Under the pieces are notes generated by a model. It was not told the origin of the DNA. It saw nothing but the letters and a program-made list of their open reading frames with translations, and did no database searches. A stretch of DNA of 64,000 nt, taken from Pseudoalteromonas sp. GCY (lineage in GTDB: Bacteria > Pseudomonadota > Gammaproteobacteria > Enterobacterales > Alteromonadaceae). The stretch covers positions 608,501 to 672,500 of the forward strand of contig NZ_CP068023.1 in assembly GCF_016695175.1 (NCBI RefSeq), written 5' to 3'. The position numbers and the translations under genes are program-made. Below, piece after piece: positions 8,817-18,363 of the stretch (position 1 is the stretch's first letter; each line of letters begins with the position of its first letter).

Positions 8817-10468
8817 GTGAGTTACATCAGTTATTGGTTGAGTCTTTTCACGTCTCACCAAGCGAGCTATCAAAAGCGCTTGAGTACCAGCAAAAGTATG
8901 GCGGAAAATTAGAGCAGATTTTGGTAAATATGGGGGCGTTACCAGATGATCAGGTAACCCCTTTATTGTCTCAATATCTTCAAGTGCCTATCTTAGATCT
9001 GACTCAGTGGCTCGAAGAGCCTATAGTAGAGTTAAATGAGTCAACCATCGGTGACTTGGTGAAGTGGGGATGTTATCCACTATCTTGGAATAGTGGATCT
9101 TTACATGTCGCATGTAAAGATCCACTGCTGCCAGAGTTAAATGAATGGCTAGCAGAAACTGAAGCGGAAATTGAGTACTATTTGGCAACAGAGTATGAGC
9201 TTAAGCAACTTTTCTCTCGTCACCAAACTACAGAAAATGATATTACTACCGCAAATCTGACCGGTGACGAGGAAGAGCGCTTGCGTGAAATGGCTTCTGA
9301 AGCACCAACAGTCAACTTACTTAATTCTCTTATTTCTAAGGCGTTAAGGCAAAATGCTTCAGATATGCATTTGGAACCTTATGATGGCTTTTATCGTGTA
9401 AGGTATCGTATTGATGGGGTTTTACATGAAGTAGAAAAGCTTCCCAGAACGATGCAAATGCCTTTAACCACTAGACTTAAAATTCTGTCTGGCATGGATA
9501 TCGCTGAAAAGCGTAGACCGCAGGATGGCAAGATTGAGCTGAAAATCGCTAATCAAGAAGTAGATATCCGTGTTTCTGCACTTCCAGTTAACGAAGGCGA
9601 ATCCATTGTTATGCGTTTTCTTCGCAAAGATAATGTTAAATATGATTTGTCTGTCATTGGACTGTCTGAGGATGTTGAAACTCAAATTAGACGTGATATT
9701 AAAACGACCGCTGGTGTTGTGTTACTAACTGGTCCTACAGGCTCAGGTAAGACGACTACACTATACACTTTCTTGAATGCACTAAATAATACGGACGTTA
9801 AAATTATTACTCTAGAAGATCCCGTTGAATATCAACTAGATGGTATTAACCAAGTGCAGGTTCAAAGTGATATTGGTTTTGATTTCGCTGCTGGATTACG
9901 CTCAATAGTACGTCAAGATCCTGATGTTATAATGCTAGGTGAAATACGCGATAAAGAGACGGCACAAATTGCACTACAATCAGCACTTACAGGTCACTTA
10001 GTTTTCAGTACGGTTCACACCAATGATGCTGCGAGCGCTTACACCCGGTTGCTAGATCTTGGCGTTGAGGAGTTTTTGCTCAACGCAGCTCTTGTTTCTA
10101 TAGTAGCTCAACGACTTGCAAGAAAAATTTGCCCACACTGTAGTGCCCCTGTTGATAATGCCGACGAGCTTTTTGAGCGTTTTGAACTGCAACAGTTTTG
10201 CGAGAAGTTCGAAATCGATCAAGTAAACCTCAGACATGGTGAAGGTTGTGAGCATTGTGCGCATACTGGTTACAAAGGACGTATGGCTGTGACTGAATAT
10301 TTGGGTTGCGATAGCACAATAAAGTCTCTCCCTAAAGATGCTAATTTTATTCCGTTAGCTAAGCAACATAATGCGTCTTTAAAGCGAAGAACGCTTGTTG
10401 AAGACGGTATTTATAAGGCGATACATGGCTTGACTACAATTGAAGAAGTTATGAGGGTCGCTGGCTAA
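8813..10468 (+). CDS. gspE: T2SS-like assembly ATPase GspE
   Basis: Cytoplasmic hexameric ATPase that powers pseudopilus assembly. 551 aa: an N-terminal GspE/PilB N1-type domain (about 1-140), then the secretion NTPase with Walker A GPTGSGKT at 307-314, an Asp box (ITLEDPVEYQLDGINQVQV), a Walker B region (VIMLGEIRDKETAQIA, about 370-385) and a His box (TGHLVFSTVHTND). A tetracysteine zinc site is formed by CPHC at 440-443 and CEHC at 479-482. All catalytic motifs appear intact. Start codon overlaps the gspG stop; its own stop overlaps gspF. The zinc site is shared by GspE and PilB, so the T2SS label rests on the operon. Confidence 0.94.
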   Translation: MSELHQLLVESFHVSPSELSKALEYQQKYGGKLEQILVNMGALPDDQVTPLLSQYLQVPILDLTQWLEEPIVELNESTIGDLVKWGCYPLSWNSGSLHVACKDPLLPELNEWLAETEAEIEYYLATEYELKQLFSRHQTTENDITTANLTGDEEERLREMASEAPTVNLLNSLISKALRQNASDMHLEPYDGFYRVRYRIDGVLHEVEKLPRTMQMPLTTRLKILSGMDIAEKRRPQDGKIELKIANQEVDIRVSALPVNEGESIVMRFLRKDNVKYDLSVIGLSEDVETQIRRDIKTTAGVVLLTGPTGSGKTTTLYTFLNALNNTDVKIITLEDPVEYQLDGINQVQVQSDIGFDFAAGLRSIVRQDPDVIMLGEIRDKETAQIALQSALTGHLVFSTVHTNDAASAYTRLLDLGVEEFLLNAALVSIVAQRLARKICPHCSAPVDNADELFERFELQQFCEKFEIDQVNLRHGEGCEHCAHTGYKGRMAVTEYLGCDSTIKSLPKDANFIPLAKQHNASLKRRTLVEDGIYKAIHGLTTIEEVMRVAG

Positions 10469-11664
10469 TGCCAAACTTCAAATATAAGGCACTTGATTCA
10501 TCCGGAGCTAAAGTTGAAGGCAGTGTAGAGAAAGCCTCCAGTGATGATGCTATTCGATTCCTTGAAAGTGAGGGGCTTTATACTTTAAGCATTACAGAGG
10601 AGAAAGCTGGTATTTCTTTATTTTCCTCTGGAAAGGTGTCTTTGGCAGACCTAGAATTTTTGACCGCCGAATTAAGCCTTCTACTCGCTTCTGGTGTGAA
10701 AATAGACAAAGGTCTGGACATTATTCGGAAAACAAAAGCTAAGCCTGCTCTTGCTGACATGCTTAAAGATATTTCGAAAAGAATAAAAGGGGGGGAAAGT
10801 TTATCTGAAGCGTGTAAAGCCCACCCCAAAACTTTCGATAAACTATACTGTAATCTAATCGAATTAGGTGAAGCGTCAGGGAATTTGACAGAAGTGTTTG
10901 CTGACTTGGCTAATGACTTAAAGTTTAAACGTGATTTACGCTCAAAGATTATTAGCTCTTTAAGCTACCCAGCTGTGATTTTCTTTGTTTGCATATTAAG
11001 TGTTTTATTCATTTTTAATTTCATCATTCCTAAAATGGCTGAAATGTTCAGAGAAGCCGATAATTTACCTTGGTATACGGAAATGATGCTTTCTCTAAGT
11101 GACTGGATGGTGAACTATCAGTGGTTCCTGATTGTGGGTACGATAGTGAGTGTAGGTGGCTTCATTAGTCTGTTAAAACATGAACACTTTACTGATAGCT
11201 TAGACAGATTGGCACTGCGTCTGCCTTTAGTCTCCTATCTAGTGATTTCCGTAGAGCGAATTCGCTTTAACAGTGGGTTGGCAATGATGATACGATCTGG
11301 AGTTGCTATAGATAAGGCGCTAAAGCTATCTACAGGTAACGTTAAAAATCATGTTTTACGTCATCAGTTAGATATCGCACAACAGAAAGTTAATCGAGGC
11401 AGTGCGTTAAGCCCTGCCCTTAGCCAAACAGAGCTATATCCAGACTTTTTTGTTTCGCTTTTAGAAGTTGGCGAAGAGTCGGGCCATTTGGAAAAAGTAT
11501 TTTCAGAAATAGCTTCCCGCTCTAGGCAAGAGTTTGAAAGTTGGACACAAAAGGTGACAACATTACTTGAACCGCTGATGATTCTGTTTATGGGGGGGAT
11601 CGTAGGTGGTGTCGTTGTCGTTATGCTGTTGAGTATGGTTTCAATGAATGATATTGGCTTATAG
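10468..11664 (+). CDS. gspF: T2SS-like inner-membrane platform protein GspF
   Basis: Polytopic platform protein that couples the ATPase to pseudopilin polymerisation. 398 aa with two repeated T2SS-F domains, each ending in hydrophobic segments near 165-195, 215-235 and 365-395. Family hallmarks include the opening FKYKALDSSGAKVEGSVE, SLADLEFLTAELSLLLASGV, LIELGEASGNLTEVF and the second copy LLEVGEESGHLEKVF. Its start overlaps gspE and the next gene begins 2 bp after its stop. It resembles both GspF and PilC; the neighbours favour GspF. Confidence 0.93.
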   Translation: MPNFKYKALDSSGAKVEGSVEKASSDDAIRFLESEGLYTLSITEEKAGISLFSSGKVSLADLEFLTAELSLLLASGVKIDKGLDIIRKTKAKPALADMLKDISKRIKGGESLSEACKAHPKTFDKLYCNLIELGEASGNLTEVFADLANDLKFKRDLRSKIISSLSYPAVIFFVCILSVLFIFNFIIPKMAEMFREADNLPWYTEMMLSLSDWMVNYQWFLIVGTIVSVGGFISLLKHEHFTDSLDRLALRLPLVSYLVISVERIRFNSGLAMMIRSGVAIDKALKLSTGNVKNHVLRHQLDIAQQKVNRGSALSPALSQTELYPDFFVSLLEVGEESGHLEKVFSEIASRSRQEFESWTQKVTTLLEPLMILFMGGIVGGVVVVMLLSMVSMNDIGL

Positions 11665-11666
11665 TC

Positions 11667-12083
11667 ATGATGAGAAAGGCACTAGGTTTTACATTAGTTG
11701 AAGTAATGGTTGTAATGGTAATTATTACAGCTCTAGCCGGTCTAGTTGGCCCATTCACAATAGATGCAATTAATAAAAATGAACGTCGTGCCGAGCTTTC
11801 AAGTTTAAATAACTTGCTTAAAAAATCAGGATATAGGGCTTATTTAACGCAAAGCCTACACTTGGTTACTTTTGAGAATAATAAACTCACTATTATCGAT
11901 GAGCGAAATTCGCGTCCTTGGCGGGAAGTCGTTTTTAAATATCTCACCTTCCCGACGCAAACTTTACATATAAACAAAAACGGCTTTATCTCACCTTCAG
12001 AGTTATCTGTTGAGTACAATAATGGGAAACATAAAGTCCAGCTAGATGAAAAGGTAAATGGTATTATTGAGGTGAAGTTATAA
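11667..12083 (+). CDS. gspH: T2SS-like minor pseudopilin, GspH position
   Basis: 138-aa prepilin-like protein with cleavage site LG/FTLVEVMVVMVIITALAG and Glu at +5. The C-terminal domain is short and beta-rich and shows little sequence conservation, as usual for GspH/FimT-type subunits. It belongs to the H-I-J-K set that caps the pseudopilus tip in T2SS. The call rests on position (between F and I) and the prepilin signature rather than on the variable C-terminus. Stop overlaps the next ATG by one base. Confidence 0.8.
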   Translation: MMRKALGFTLVEVMVVMVIITALAGLVGPFTIDAINKNERRAELSSLNNLLKKSGYRAYLTQSLHLVTFENNKLTIIDERNSRPWREVVFKYLTFPTQTLHINKNGFISPSELSVEYNNGKHKVQLDEKVNGIIEVKL

Positions 12084-12514
12084 TGCCTCAAAACAATTCA
12101 CGCGGTTTTACGTTAGTAGAAGTGCTCGTTGCCAGTGTTATTTTATTTTCTACAATTACTGCCGTTACCCTCATTTATCGTGGAGCATTACTTTCTAGTA
12201 CAAAAGCAACTCAATCTGTAAGGATCACGGGTGTTTTACCAGTCGCCACAGAACAAATTGGCTACATGATTCGAAGGCAAACATCTGGTGAGGTTACTGA
12301 CCTATCTGGTAGAAATGTGTTTTGGGGTGTTCAAGTGGAGTGGACTGCAAATCGAACAGACTACCGGTCCGCGCCATCCATTTTCAACTTCGATACAGGT
12401 AGAGATGAAGAGCAACCGAAAAAATATTTTCTTTGGCATGTGAGTGCTAGATTTAGTCTTGAAAATTACCAGCGTGACTATGAGTTTACGGAAATAAGCT
12501 GGAATGAAAAGTAA
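12083..12514 (+). CDS. gspI: T2SS-like minor pseudopilin, GspI position
   Basis: 143-aa pseudopilin with site RG/FTLVEVLVASVILFSTITA and Glu at +5. The N-terminal helix with VLVASVIL, followed by a small beta domain of about 80 residues, fits GspI/PilV-type subunits; GspI normally starts the tip complex with J and K. It overlaps gspJ by 11 bp and gspH by one base, so translation of the minor pseudopilins is coupled. Confidence 0.8.
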   Translation: MPQNNSRGFTLVEVLVASVILFSTITAVTLIYRGALLSSTKATQSVRITGVLPVATEQIGYMIRRQTSGEVTDLSGRNVFWGVQVEWTANRTDYRSAPSIFNFDTGRDEEQPKKYFLWHVSARFSLENYQRDYEFTEISWNEK

Positions 12515-13193
12515 ACACAACGGCTTCACTTTAATTGAACTATTACTGGCAATAACAATACTGTCTGGGTTGCTATTAGTGGGGAACTACTCTTACCAAA
12601 TACTAGCAAGCCGGTGGCAAGATGAGCTTGGGCAATTTTCACAGTTCCAAGAGTTTTCTCGAAAACTGACATTATTTAATAGAACCCTAAATGGTATTCA
12701 GCCCTACGTAGTGAAAAAAAGAGACAACTTAAATGTAAGATTTGGCTTCCTGTTCGAAGGAGGAGAGCAAAGTTTACTTAGTATTTCAAAAGTTGGCTTG
12801 ATGCAACAAGATTTTCCAGAAGTATTTCGTTTAGTTGTGCAAAAGCAAGAAAATGAAAAGTACAGTTTGCTTTACCAAGCAAAATCAACAAAGCACTTTT
12901 TGCTCAAGTACTCAGATCAAAATATCGAGTTTTCAAAAACCTATGTTTTATTCAAAGATCTCGATGAGGTGAGGTTTAACTATCTTGGATGGGACAGTAT
13001 TAATCAAAAGTCAAATGAGAAAAGTAATGGTGAAACTCCTACTTGGAGACGTTCCTATTCAGGTTTGGACTTGCAGCAATTACCTGAAGAGATCGCGATC
13101 TTAATGAAGCAAGATGGTAAAGACTTACTGTACACCATTGAATTAGATAAAAATACGCTTAGGTATTTAACTCCATATTTGGATATCTCGTGA
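12504..13193 (+). CDS. gspJ: T2SS-like minor pseudopilin, GspJ position
   Basis: 229-aa pseudopilin with a very short leader (MKSKHNG) and site NG/FTLIELLLAITILSGLLL, Glu at +5. It is the largest H-I-J member, as in canonical T2SS, and its beta-rich C-terminal domain contains several W/Y-rich strands (LDEVRFNYLGWDS). It begins inside the end of gspI and its stop overlaps gspK by 4 nt. Confidence 0.82.
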   Translation: MKSKHNGFTLIELLLAITILSGLLLVGNYSYQILASRWQDELGQFSQFQEFSRKLTLFNRTLNGIQPYVVKKRDNLNVRFGFLFEGGEQSLLSISKVGLMQQDFPEVFRLVVQKQENEKYSLLYQAKSTKHFLLKYSDQNIEFSKTYVLFKDLDEVRFNYLGWDSINQKSNEKSNGETPTWRRSYSGLDLQQLPEEIAILMKQDGKDLLYTIELDKNTLRYLTPYLDIS

Positions 13194-14068
13194 TGAAAGT
13201 AAACGGTATAGCCCTAGTACAAGTACTTATTTTGACGGCATTACTCTCTATTTTTGCACTATATATTTCCTCGTCTGCAAAAGATCAGGTACAGCTTGCA
13301 ACGTGGTCAAATGAACGTGCAGAAGCCGAGCTACTTATCCGCAGTACTTATTCTGAACTTTTATTCGCCTTGCTAACTAATGAAAGAGCTAAGACGTCTA
13401 TTGATGAAGGGGGGACGAAGATAACGGAAAGATGGAACTTTTTTGGTCATCCATTTTCAGTAACTTCCCAAATTGAGGTGAGATTGCAAGATCTATCAGG
13501 AAAAATTGGACTGCACTTTTTTGAAAGAAACAGACTGGAATCATTATTGCGTTATGGAGGAGTCAGTGAAGACCGAATAGGCTTGATAATAGACCGCTTG
13601 TTAGACTGGCAAGATGCTGATAATATCGCCAGACCTCAGGGGGGGGAAGGTATAAACGGGGTTGAAGTAAGAGATGGTTATGTGACCGATCTTACGGATT
13701 TGGAAAAACTTATAGATCTAACTCCTGCAGAAAAGGCATTACTGTATGAGAATACAACCATTTATTTCAACGGTTCCTTTAATCCCTTAACGGCATCTAA
13801 ATCTTTACTTGCAGCTGAAACTGATGAAACAAGCGCCGAGCAAATAGATGCACTGAGAAAAGAGCGAGATGTGACACCTCTCGAGTATCGTAAGATTACA
13901 GGGAAAGGCGTAGATACTGATGTTAGGTTGTACCCAGGCCCTTCTGTTGAGTTTACAATTACCGCTAAAGTTGGTGACGCAAGAATAACCAAGCACTTTG
14001 TTGTTGGTACTAAACGCTACAGCAAAGGCAAGCTTGAACCAATTAATATTATGTACAAAGAAGGCTAA
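13190..14068 (+). CDS. gspK: T2SS-like minor pseudopilin GspK
   Basis: 292-aa tip pseudopilin. The cleavage site is NG/IALVQVLILTALLSIFALY, with Gln instead of Glu at +5; absence of Glu+5 is a known GspK property and marks it as the terminal subunit. The large globular domain contains the GspK pattern LQDLSGKIGLH... and LLDWQDADNIARPQGGEG, then a helical insert (DLTDLEKLIDLTPAEKALL). This GspK is the clearest sign that the operon is T2SS-like rather than a type IV pilus. It overlaps gspJ and ends 5 bp before gspL. Confidence 0.9.
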   Translation: MMKVNGIALVQVLILTALLSIFALYISSSAKDQVQLATWSNERAEAELLIRSTYSELLFALLTNERAKTSIDEGGTKITERWNFFGHPFSVTSQIEVRLQDLSGKIGLHFFERNRLESLLRYGGVSEDRIGLIIDRLLDWQDADNIARPQGGEGINGVEVRDGYVTDLTDLEKLIDLTPAEKALLYENTTIYFNGSFNPLTASKSLLAAETDETSAEQIDALRKERDVTPLEYRKITGKGVDTDVRLYPGPSVEFTITAKVGDARITKHFVVGTKRYSKGKLEPINIMYKEG

Positions 14069-14073
14069 ACAGT

Positions 14074-15180
14074 GTGACCACTAAATTTAAAAACTGGCTT
14101 GTTCGGCTTTTTTCAAAGCAAGTTTATTATTTTAATGGGCAGCTCTACAAGTTTGCTATCCAATCCAATGGCGATATAACGTTAGATAAGTCTGAGCATA
14201 GAAACCCAAGAATATTAATAGTATCTCCTCGGTATGTTTCCGTTGATACTGAAAAGTATCCTGTTACTAATAAAAAAGAGTTAAATAAAATACTGGCTCT
14301 AAAAACAGCACCTACTACAAGGTACAGCTTAATTAGCATATCCAAAGAAGGAGGAGCTGATGTACTTAAATATCAGTTTAAGGACGAGATACCAGCAAGC
14401 TGGATGAGAATCCCTGAAGTCGCAATTTTAGGGCAGTTCACAACTTGTGAAAAAGTGTTAGAAATTAAGTATAGCGATACAGAAGGTGAATATTATCTCG
14501 CAAAGTCTGGGGAGCAGCTTAAGTATGCACCAAAAGTTGGTCTATTGAATTCACTTGAGCGTCTAAAAGTTGCGACAGGTGTAAGCGCTAATGAAGTTGC
14601 ACAAGTTAATTGGTCTGAGAAGATTTCGCTGCTTTATTCCGGTCTTATTAGTGCGGGGATGAATACATTAAAGCCGTTCTTGCCCCAGCGAAGCGAAGTA
14701 AATTTGGAAAAGTATATTATTCCAAGTATTGTACCGATAAGTGCTGTTGTTCTAACCTACATGCTGATGAGTAGTGTCGCTCTTCTGGTTAATGAACATT
14801 ATTTAAATAAGCAAATAGAGTCTCAATCTCAGCAATTAGGCAATCTGCTGAACTTAAACAGTCAGGTGGATGAACAGCGCTCTACCATTAGCCAATTAAG
14901 TGCATTTTTATCTGACAGGCGTTCAATTATTGGACTTTGGCAAGTCATTGCACCGCTTTTTAAAAATCTAAACATCGATCAAGTGACATTAAATGGTCAA
15001 CGAATTGTGTTTCGGGCTCAAGGTGGAAGCGCTACTGCTGTTCTTGAAGAGTTTAGGAAGTCCAAATTGGTTAATGACGCTAAGTTTGATGCACCAGTAT
15101 TGAGCTTGCGTAATGGAGAGCGGTTTACCATTAGCTTTGAACTGAATAGTGTTTACGCAAAGAGTACCTTAATCAAATGA
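14074..15180 (+). CDS. gspL: T2SS-like GspL (PilM/PilN-like assembly platform protein)
   Basis: 368-aa protein with a cytoplasmic N-terminal domain (about 1-220), one hydrophobic segment near 220-245 (IIPSIVPISAVVLTYMLMSSVALL) and a periplasmic part with a coiled coil (about 245-285) and a small ferredoxin-like domain. This is GspL topology; GspL links GspE to GspC/M. The cytoplasmic domain diverges strongly from typical actin-like GspL, so the assignment rests on topology and gene order. Starts with GTG; its TGA overlaps the next ATG (ATGA). Confidence 0.75.
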   Translation: MTTKFKNWLVRLFSKQVYYFNGQLYKFAIQSNGDITLDKSEHRNPRILIVSPRYVSVDTEKYPVTNKKELNKILALKTAPTTRYSLISISKEGGADVLKYQFKDEIPASWMRIPEVAILGQFTTCEKVLEIKYSDTEGEYYLAKSGEQLKYAPKVGLLNSLERLKVATGVSANEVAQVNWSEKISLLYSGLISAGMNTLKPFLPQRSEVNLEKYIIPSIVPISAVVLTYMLMSSVALLVNEHYLNKQIESQSQQLGNLLNLNSQVDEQRSTISQLSAFLSDRRSIIGLWQVIAPLFKNLNIDQVTLNGQRIVFRAQGGSATAVLEEFRKSKLVNDAKFDAPVLSLRNGERFTISFELNSVYAKSTLIK

Positions 15181-15737
15181 ACGATTTAAAAAAGCATAAG
15201 TATGCACTTAGCTTTATTTTATTACTTGTTTTACTAAAGTTTGTTCTCTTACCTTGGTATGAGTGGCAAAATTCACTTTCTGTTAGCAACAAACTGCTGT
15301 CTAGTAAAGTAGAAAAGTCTGAGTTATTAATTGAAAATGCAGAACAAATAAAAACCGCTATTGACTCGCAAGGTTCACAGCTTAAAGAATTAGCTAGTTT
15401 TTTTTACAATTCAGATTCCAACGATCAAGTTAAGTTGGAAATTCAGAAACAACTTGAAAATCAATTAAAGGTTTTTGAGTTACAGAAAAACAGTATAGGC
15501 TGGCAAAATACTTATAGGTATCCTGAGTATCCAGTAAAAAAACATTTGTTATCAGTTAGCTTTTCTGGGGATACATATCAAGCTATTCAATTCTTATTGA
15601 TGTTAAGTAAAAGTAAAAAAATTAACGAGTACGAGAATTTTAGCTTCAACCTTTTACGTCAACAGGAAGGTGGGTTAGGGCGAGTGAATGTTACAATGAG
15701 AATTGCTTTTTTCGAGCTAACTAAGGAGCTAACATGA
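15177..15737 (+). CDS. gspM: T2SS-like GspM (PilO-like) protein
   Basis: 186-aa bitopic protein: one N-terminal membrane helix (about residues 9-25, ALSFILLLVLLKFVLLP), a coiled-coil region (30-75) and a small alpha/beta periplasmic domain. Size and layout match GspM, which pairs with GspL in the inner-membrane platform. Sequence similarity is too weak to be certain without profile search. Four-nucleotide overlaps on both sides show translational coupling with gspL and the next gene. Confidence 0.72.
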   Translation: MNDLKKHKYALSFILLLVLLKFVLLPWYEWQNSLSVSNKLLSSKVEKSELLIENAEQIKTAIDSQGSQLKELASFFYNSDSNDQVKLEIQKQLENQLKVFELQKNSIGWQNTYRYPEYPVKKHLLSVSFSGDTYQAIQFLLMLSKSKKINEYENFSFNLLRQQEGGLGRVNVTMRIAFFELTKELT

Positions 15738-16288
15738 CGCAAGTTAATTGGCGCTCCCCTTATGTAGGTTGTTTGTTGGTACTAACACTGATGATGTGTT
15801 TATATGACGGTTATGCTCGCTTTTACTCTGGCAGCGTTGGGCACTCGAAAAATAATACTCTAGAGTCTTTTTCGTTACCGAAAATCGTCTTCTATGATCA
15901 GCAAGATATCGATGGTGTGCTTGCTTTGTACGATAAATATAGAGCTGACGATGAAGAAATAGCAGCGGAACAAAAAATAATGAGCCAAGAACAGCAAGAG
16001 CAACAAAGCGGCGAATTGAATAAGGTGTTCGTTGGAGATAATCAGTTAGCGTTGAAAGCTGTTTTACTAAACGGTACGGGAGCAGTAAAACAGGCGACCG
16101 TATTACTAGATGTAGTAAACCTAAAAAATCGTACGAACAAACTTCATTCATTTACGCAAAATAGTAACGTATTCGGATATACCTTGAGTAGCATATCGAA
16201 TACTCAGGTTGAACTTACTAAACAGGCGACTAATCAGCATATAGTACTGACAATGTATCAACCAAATAATAAGAGTAAGGGTAACTAA
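15734..16288 (+). CDS. GspC-like (or PilP-like) short bitopic protein
   Basis: 184 aa with one membrane helix (about 12-25), a Gln/Glu-rich linker near residues 75-95 and a small C-terminal beta-rich domain (LALKAVLLNGTGAVKQATVLLD). This resembles the homology-region domain of GspC, which contacts the secretin N0 domain. It lacks the C-terminal PDZ domain of standard GspC and so looks like the short PulC/PilP form. It lies directly before the secretin gene. The function is inferred from topology and position. Confidence 0.65.
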   Translation: MTQVNWRSPYVGCLLVLTLMMCLYDGYARFYSGSVGHSKNNTLESFSLPKIVFYDQQDIDGVLALYDKYRADDEEIAAEQKIMSQEQQEQQSGELNKVFVGDNQLALKAVLLNGTGAVKQATVLLDVVNLKNRTNKLHSFTQNSNVFGYTLSSISNTQVELTKQATNQHIVLTMYQPNNKSKGN

Positions 16289-16290
16289 TA

Positions 16291-18363
16291 GTGTCTCAAT
16301 TTGTAGTGAAAAAAACCGCGCTAGCTAGTGTCGTAGCTTTAGTTATTTTGAGTGGTTGTCAAAGCACGCCTTCAGCTAATAAAGACTTTGATAAGTATGA
16401 GGTTACCTCATCATACTTAAATGGCAAAGGTGAAAAAGTCACAGTCGAAAACGCAGAATTACTTAAAGAGGAAGATCAAACGCAAGAGCGTGTGAAGTTT
16501 CGATTTATGCCTGCAATGAAAATATCACGAGGTGATGTTGCTACGGCTGAAGATGTATTAGCTCGGTTTGACACTGAAAAAACGCTTACTTTGGCGGCAG
16601 ACGAGCTGGCGTTAAAAGACTATCTTCATCACGTTTTAGGTGAACAGTTGAAGTTGAGTTATGTTCTAGGCGATGATGTTAAGGAAGATGGAAAGTCTGT
16701 AACATTAAACCTTCAAGACTCTATTAGCCCGAGAAAGCTATTTAGCCTAACTGAAAAGCTATTGACTGAGCGTGACTACGTTATTCGGTTAAATGACGGA
16801 ATATTCTATATTCATAAGAAAGAAAGTGCACAATCGAACAATGTTATTTATGGATATGGTAAGAAGCCTGAAGATGTTCCAAACACATCATTAGATATCC
16901 TACAAATAGTCCCCTTTGATTATGGTCTGCAAGCCTCGTTGCCAAATACGATCAGGATCTTACTTGGTATTACTGCACAGGCTGATGTTGCAAACGGTGT
17001 TATGACTGTCAAAGGTAAACGTAAAGACATTATCAGAGCGTTAGATTTAGTTAACTTAATGGACAAACCAAGTATGTACCAAAGAGAGATTGGTGCTTAC
17101 AAAACCACTTTTACAGATACAAAAAGTGCGATAGCTAAGTTAGAGCAACTTCTGGAGGAGGAAGGAATAACATTAGCCAAAAACGGAGGTGGGAAGGGAA
17201 AAGCGCCACTTTCAGTTGTAGAAATTGAAAACCAAGGGGTTCTGATTTTCTTCGCTACACAGCAAAGTTTGCTAGAGCGTGCAAACTTTTGGCTGGATCA
17301 AATAGACAAGCCGCTAAAAACAACTGAGCTACAGTATTTTATTTATCAACCAGAGTTTAGTCGAGCAGCAGATTTAGGCGTGAGTCTTGAGGCGCTAATT
17401 GGTTCTAATACAGGTTCAGCTGTGGGGACGAATACAAGCGTAGACAGTGAAAATAAGTCGAACCAAGCGAATTTCAGCAATGTAGCTAGAAGCGCCTCGT
17501 CAGAAGGCTTAAAAATGGTTGTTGACGAACGCTCGAACACCATAATATTCCACACTTCAGGGTCGCGATATCAACAGTTGATCCCGCTGATTAAAAAGTT
17601 AGATATTTTGCCAAAGCAGGTTATGCTTGAAGTTGTTATTGCAGAGGTTACGTTAACTGACGAGTTCAAAAAGGGAGTCGAGTTCGCCTTTAAAAACGGC
17701 AATTACGGAATAGAGACAACCGGCCAGTTTATGGGGGAAGGCTTTGGAGGGTTATCTTATTTAGTTCAAGGCGACCGAGGTCAAATTAAAGCAAACTTCC
17801 TCAAAACGAATAGTCTCGTAAACATTTTATCCCGACCAACTCTGGTTGTGAGAGACGGAGTGGCTGCATCTATCAGTGTGGGGACAGATATTCCAGTAGT
17901 TGGAGAAACGGCAACAGATCCTTTAAATGGAACAGATAGACAAACTACAAAGATCGAGTATCGCCGAACTGGTGTTGAGCTTGGGGTAAGGCCAACAGTG
18001 AATGCGCAGGGCGTTGTATTGATGGAGATCCAACAAAAAGTATCCAACGAAGTAGAGGCCGGCTCAACATCATCCCTTAACCCTAGTGTATTTGAGCGCT
18101 CAATTAGAACGGAGGTTGTTGCTGAAAGTGGTCAAACAATAATATTGGGTGGTTTGATTAGTAACAACCGCACGCGGAAAGAGTCAAAAGTCCCTATTTT
18201 TGGTGATTTACCTGTACTTGGGCACTTATTTAGGGCCGATACTGACAGTGGAGATAAAACAGAACTTGTTGTGCTGGTTACGCCGAAAGTGGTGCACAAT
18301 CAAGATGAATGGGATGGCTTAAAGCAGCAGTTTCAGGATGGCTTAGAGAATTTAACCTTTTAG
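16291..18363 (+). CDS. gspD: T2SS-like outer-membrane secretin GspD (lipoprotein)
   Basis: 690-aa channel-forming secretin. A lipobox cysteine at residue 23 (VILSGCQS) ends the signal peptide, so it is probably lipidated; many T2SS secretins are instead plain Sec proteins needing a pilotin. N-terminal ring-building domains occupy about 60-420. The C-terminal secretin domain begins near VMLEVVIAEVTLTDEFKKG and contains SRPTLVVRDGVAASISVGTDIPV, the beta-lip region and the conserved end (ILGGLISNNRTRKESKVPIFGDLPVLGHLFR). No clear C-terminal S-domain follows. Starts with GTG at 16291 after AAGG. Last gene of the secretion operon. Confidence 0.93.
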   Translation: MSQFVVKKTALASVVALVILSGCQSTPSANKDFDKYEVTSSYLNGKGEKVTVENAELLKEEDQTQERVKFRFMPAMKISRGDVATAEDVLARFDTEKTLTLAADELALKDYLHHVLGEQLKLSYVLGDDVKEDGKSVTLNLQDSISPRKLFSLTEKLLTERDYVIRLNDGIFYIHKKESAQSNNVIYGYGKKPEDVPNTSLDILQIVPFDYGLQASLPNTIRILLGITAQADVANGVMTVKGKRKDIIRALDLVNLMDKPSMYQREIGAYKTTFTDTKSAIAKLEQLLEEEGITLAKNGGGKGKAPLSVVEIENQGVLIFFATQQSLLERANFWLDQIDKPLKTTELQYFIYQPEFSRAADLGVSLEALIGSNTGSAVGTNTSVDSENKSNQANFSNVARSASSEGLKMVVDERSNTIIFHTSGSRYQQLIPLIKKLDILPKQVMLEVVIAEVTLTDEFKKGVEFAFKNGNYGIETTGQFMGEGFGGLSYLVQGDRGQIKANFLKTNSLVNILSRPTLVVRDGVAASISVGTDIPVVGETATDPLNGTDRQTTKIEYRRTGVELGVRPTVNAQGVVLMEIQQKVSNEVEAGSTSSLNPSVFERSIRTEVVAESGQTIILGGLISNNRTRKESKVPIFGDLPVLGHLFRADTDSGDKTELVVLVTPKVVHNQDEWDGLKQQFQDGLENLTF

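Noticed and set aside
8400..18363. Type IV pilus or MSHA pilus operon instead of T2SS
   Set aside because: A GspK-type protein without Glu+5, a GspG-type calcium tail and the H-I-J-K set favour T2SS; no PilT, PilQ partner set or adhesin is present.
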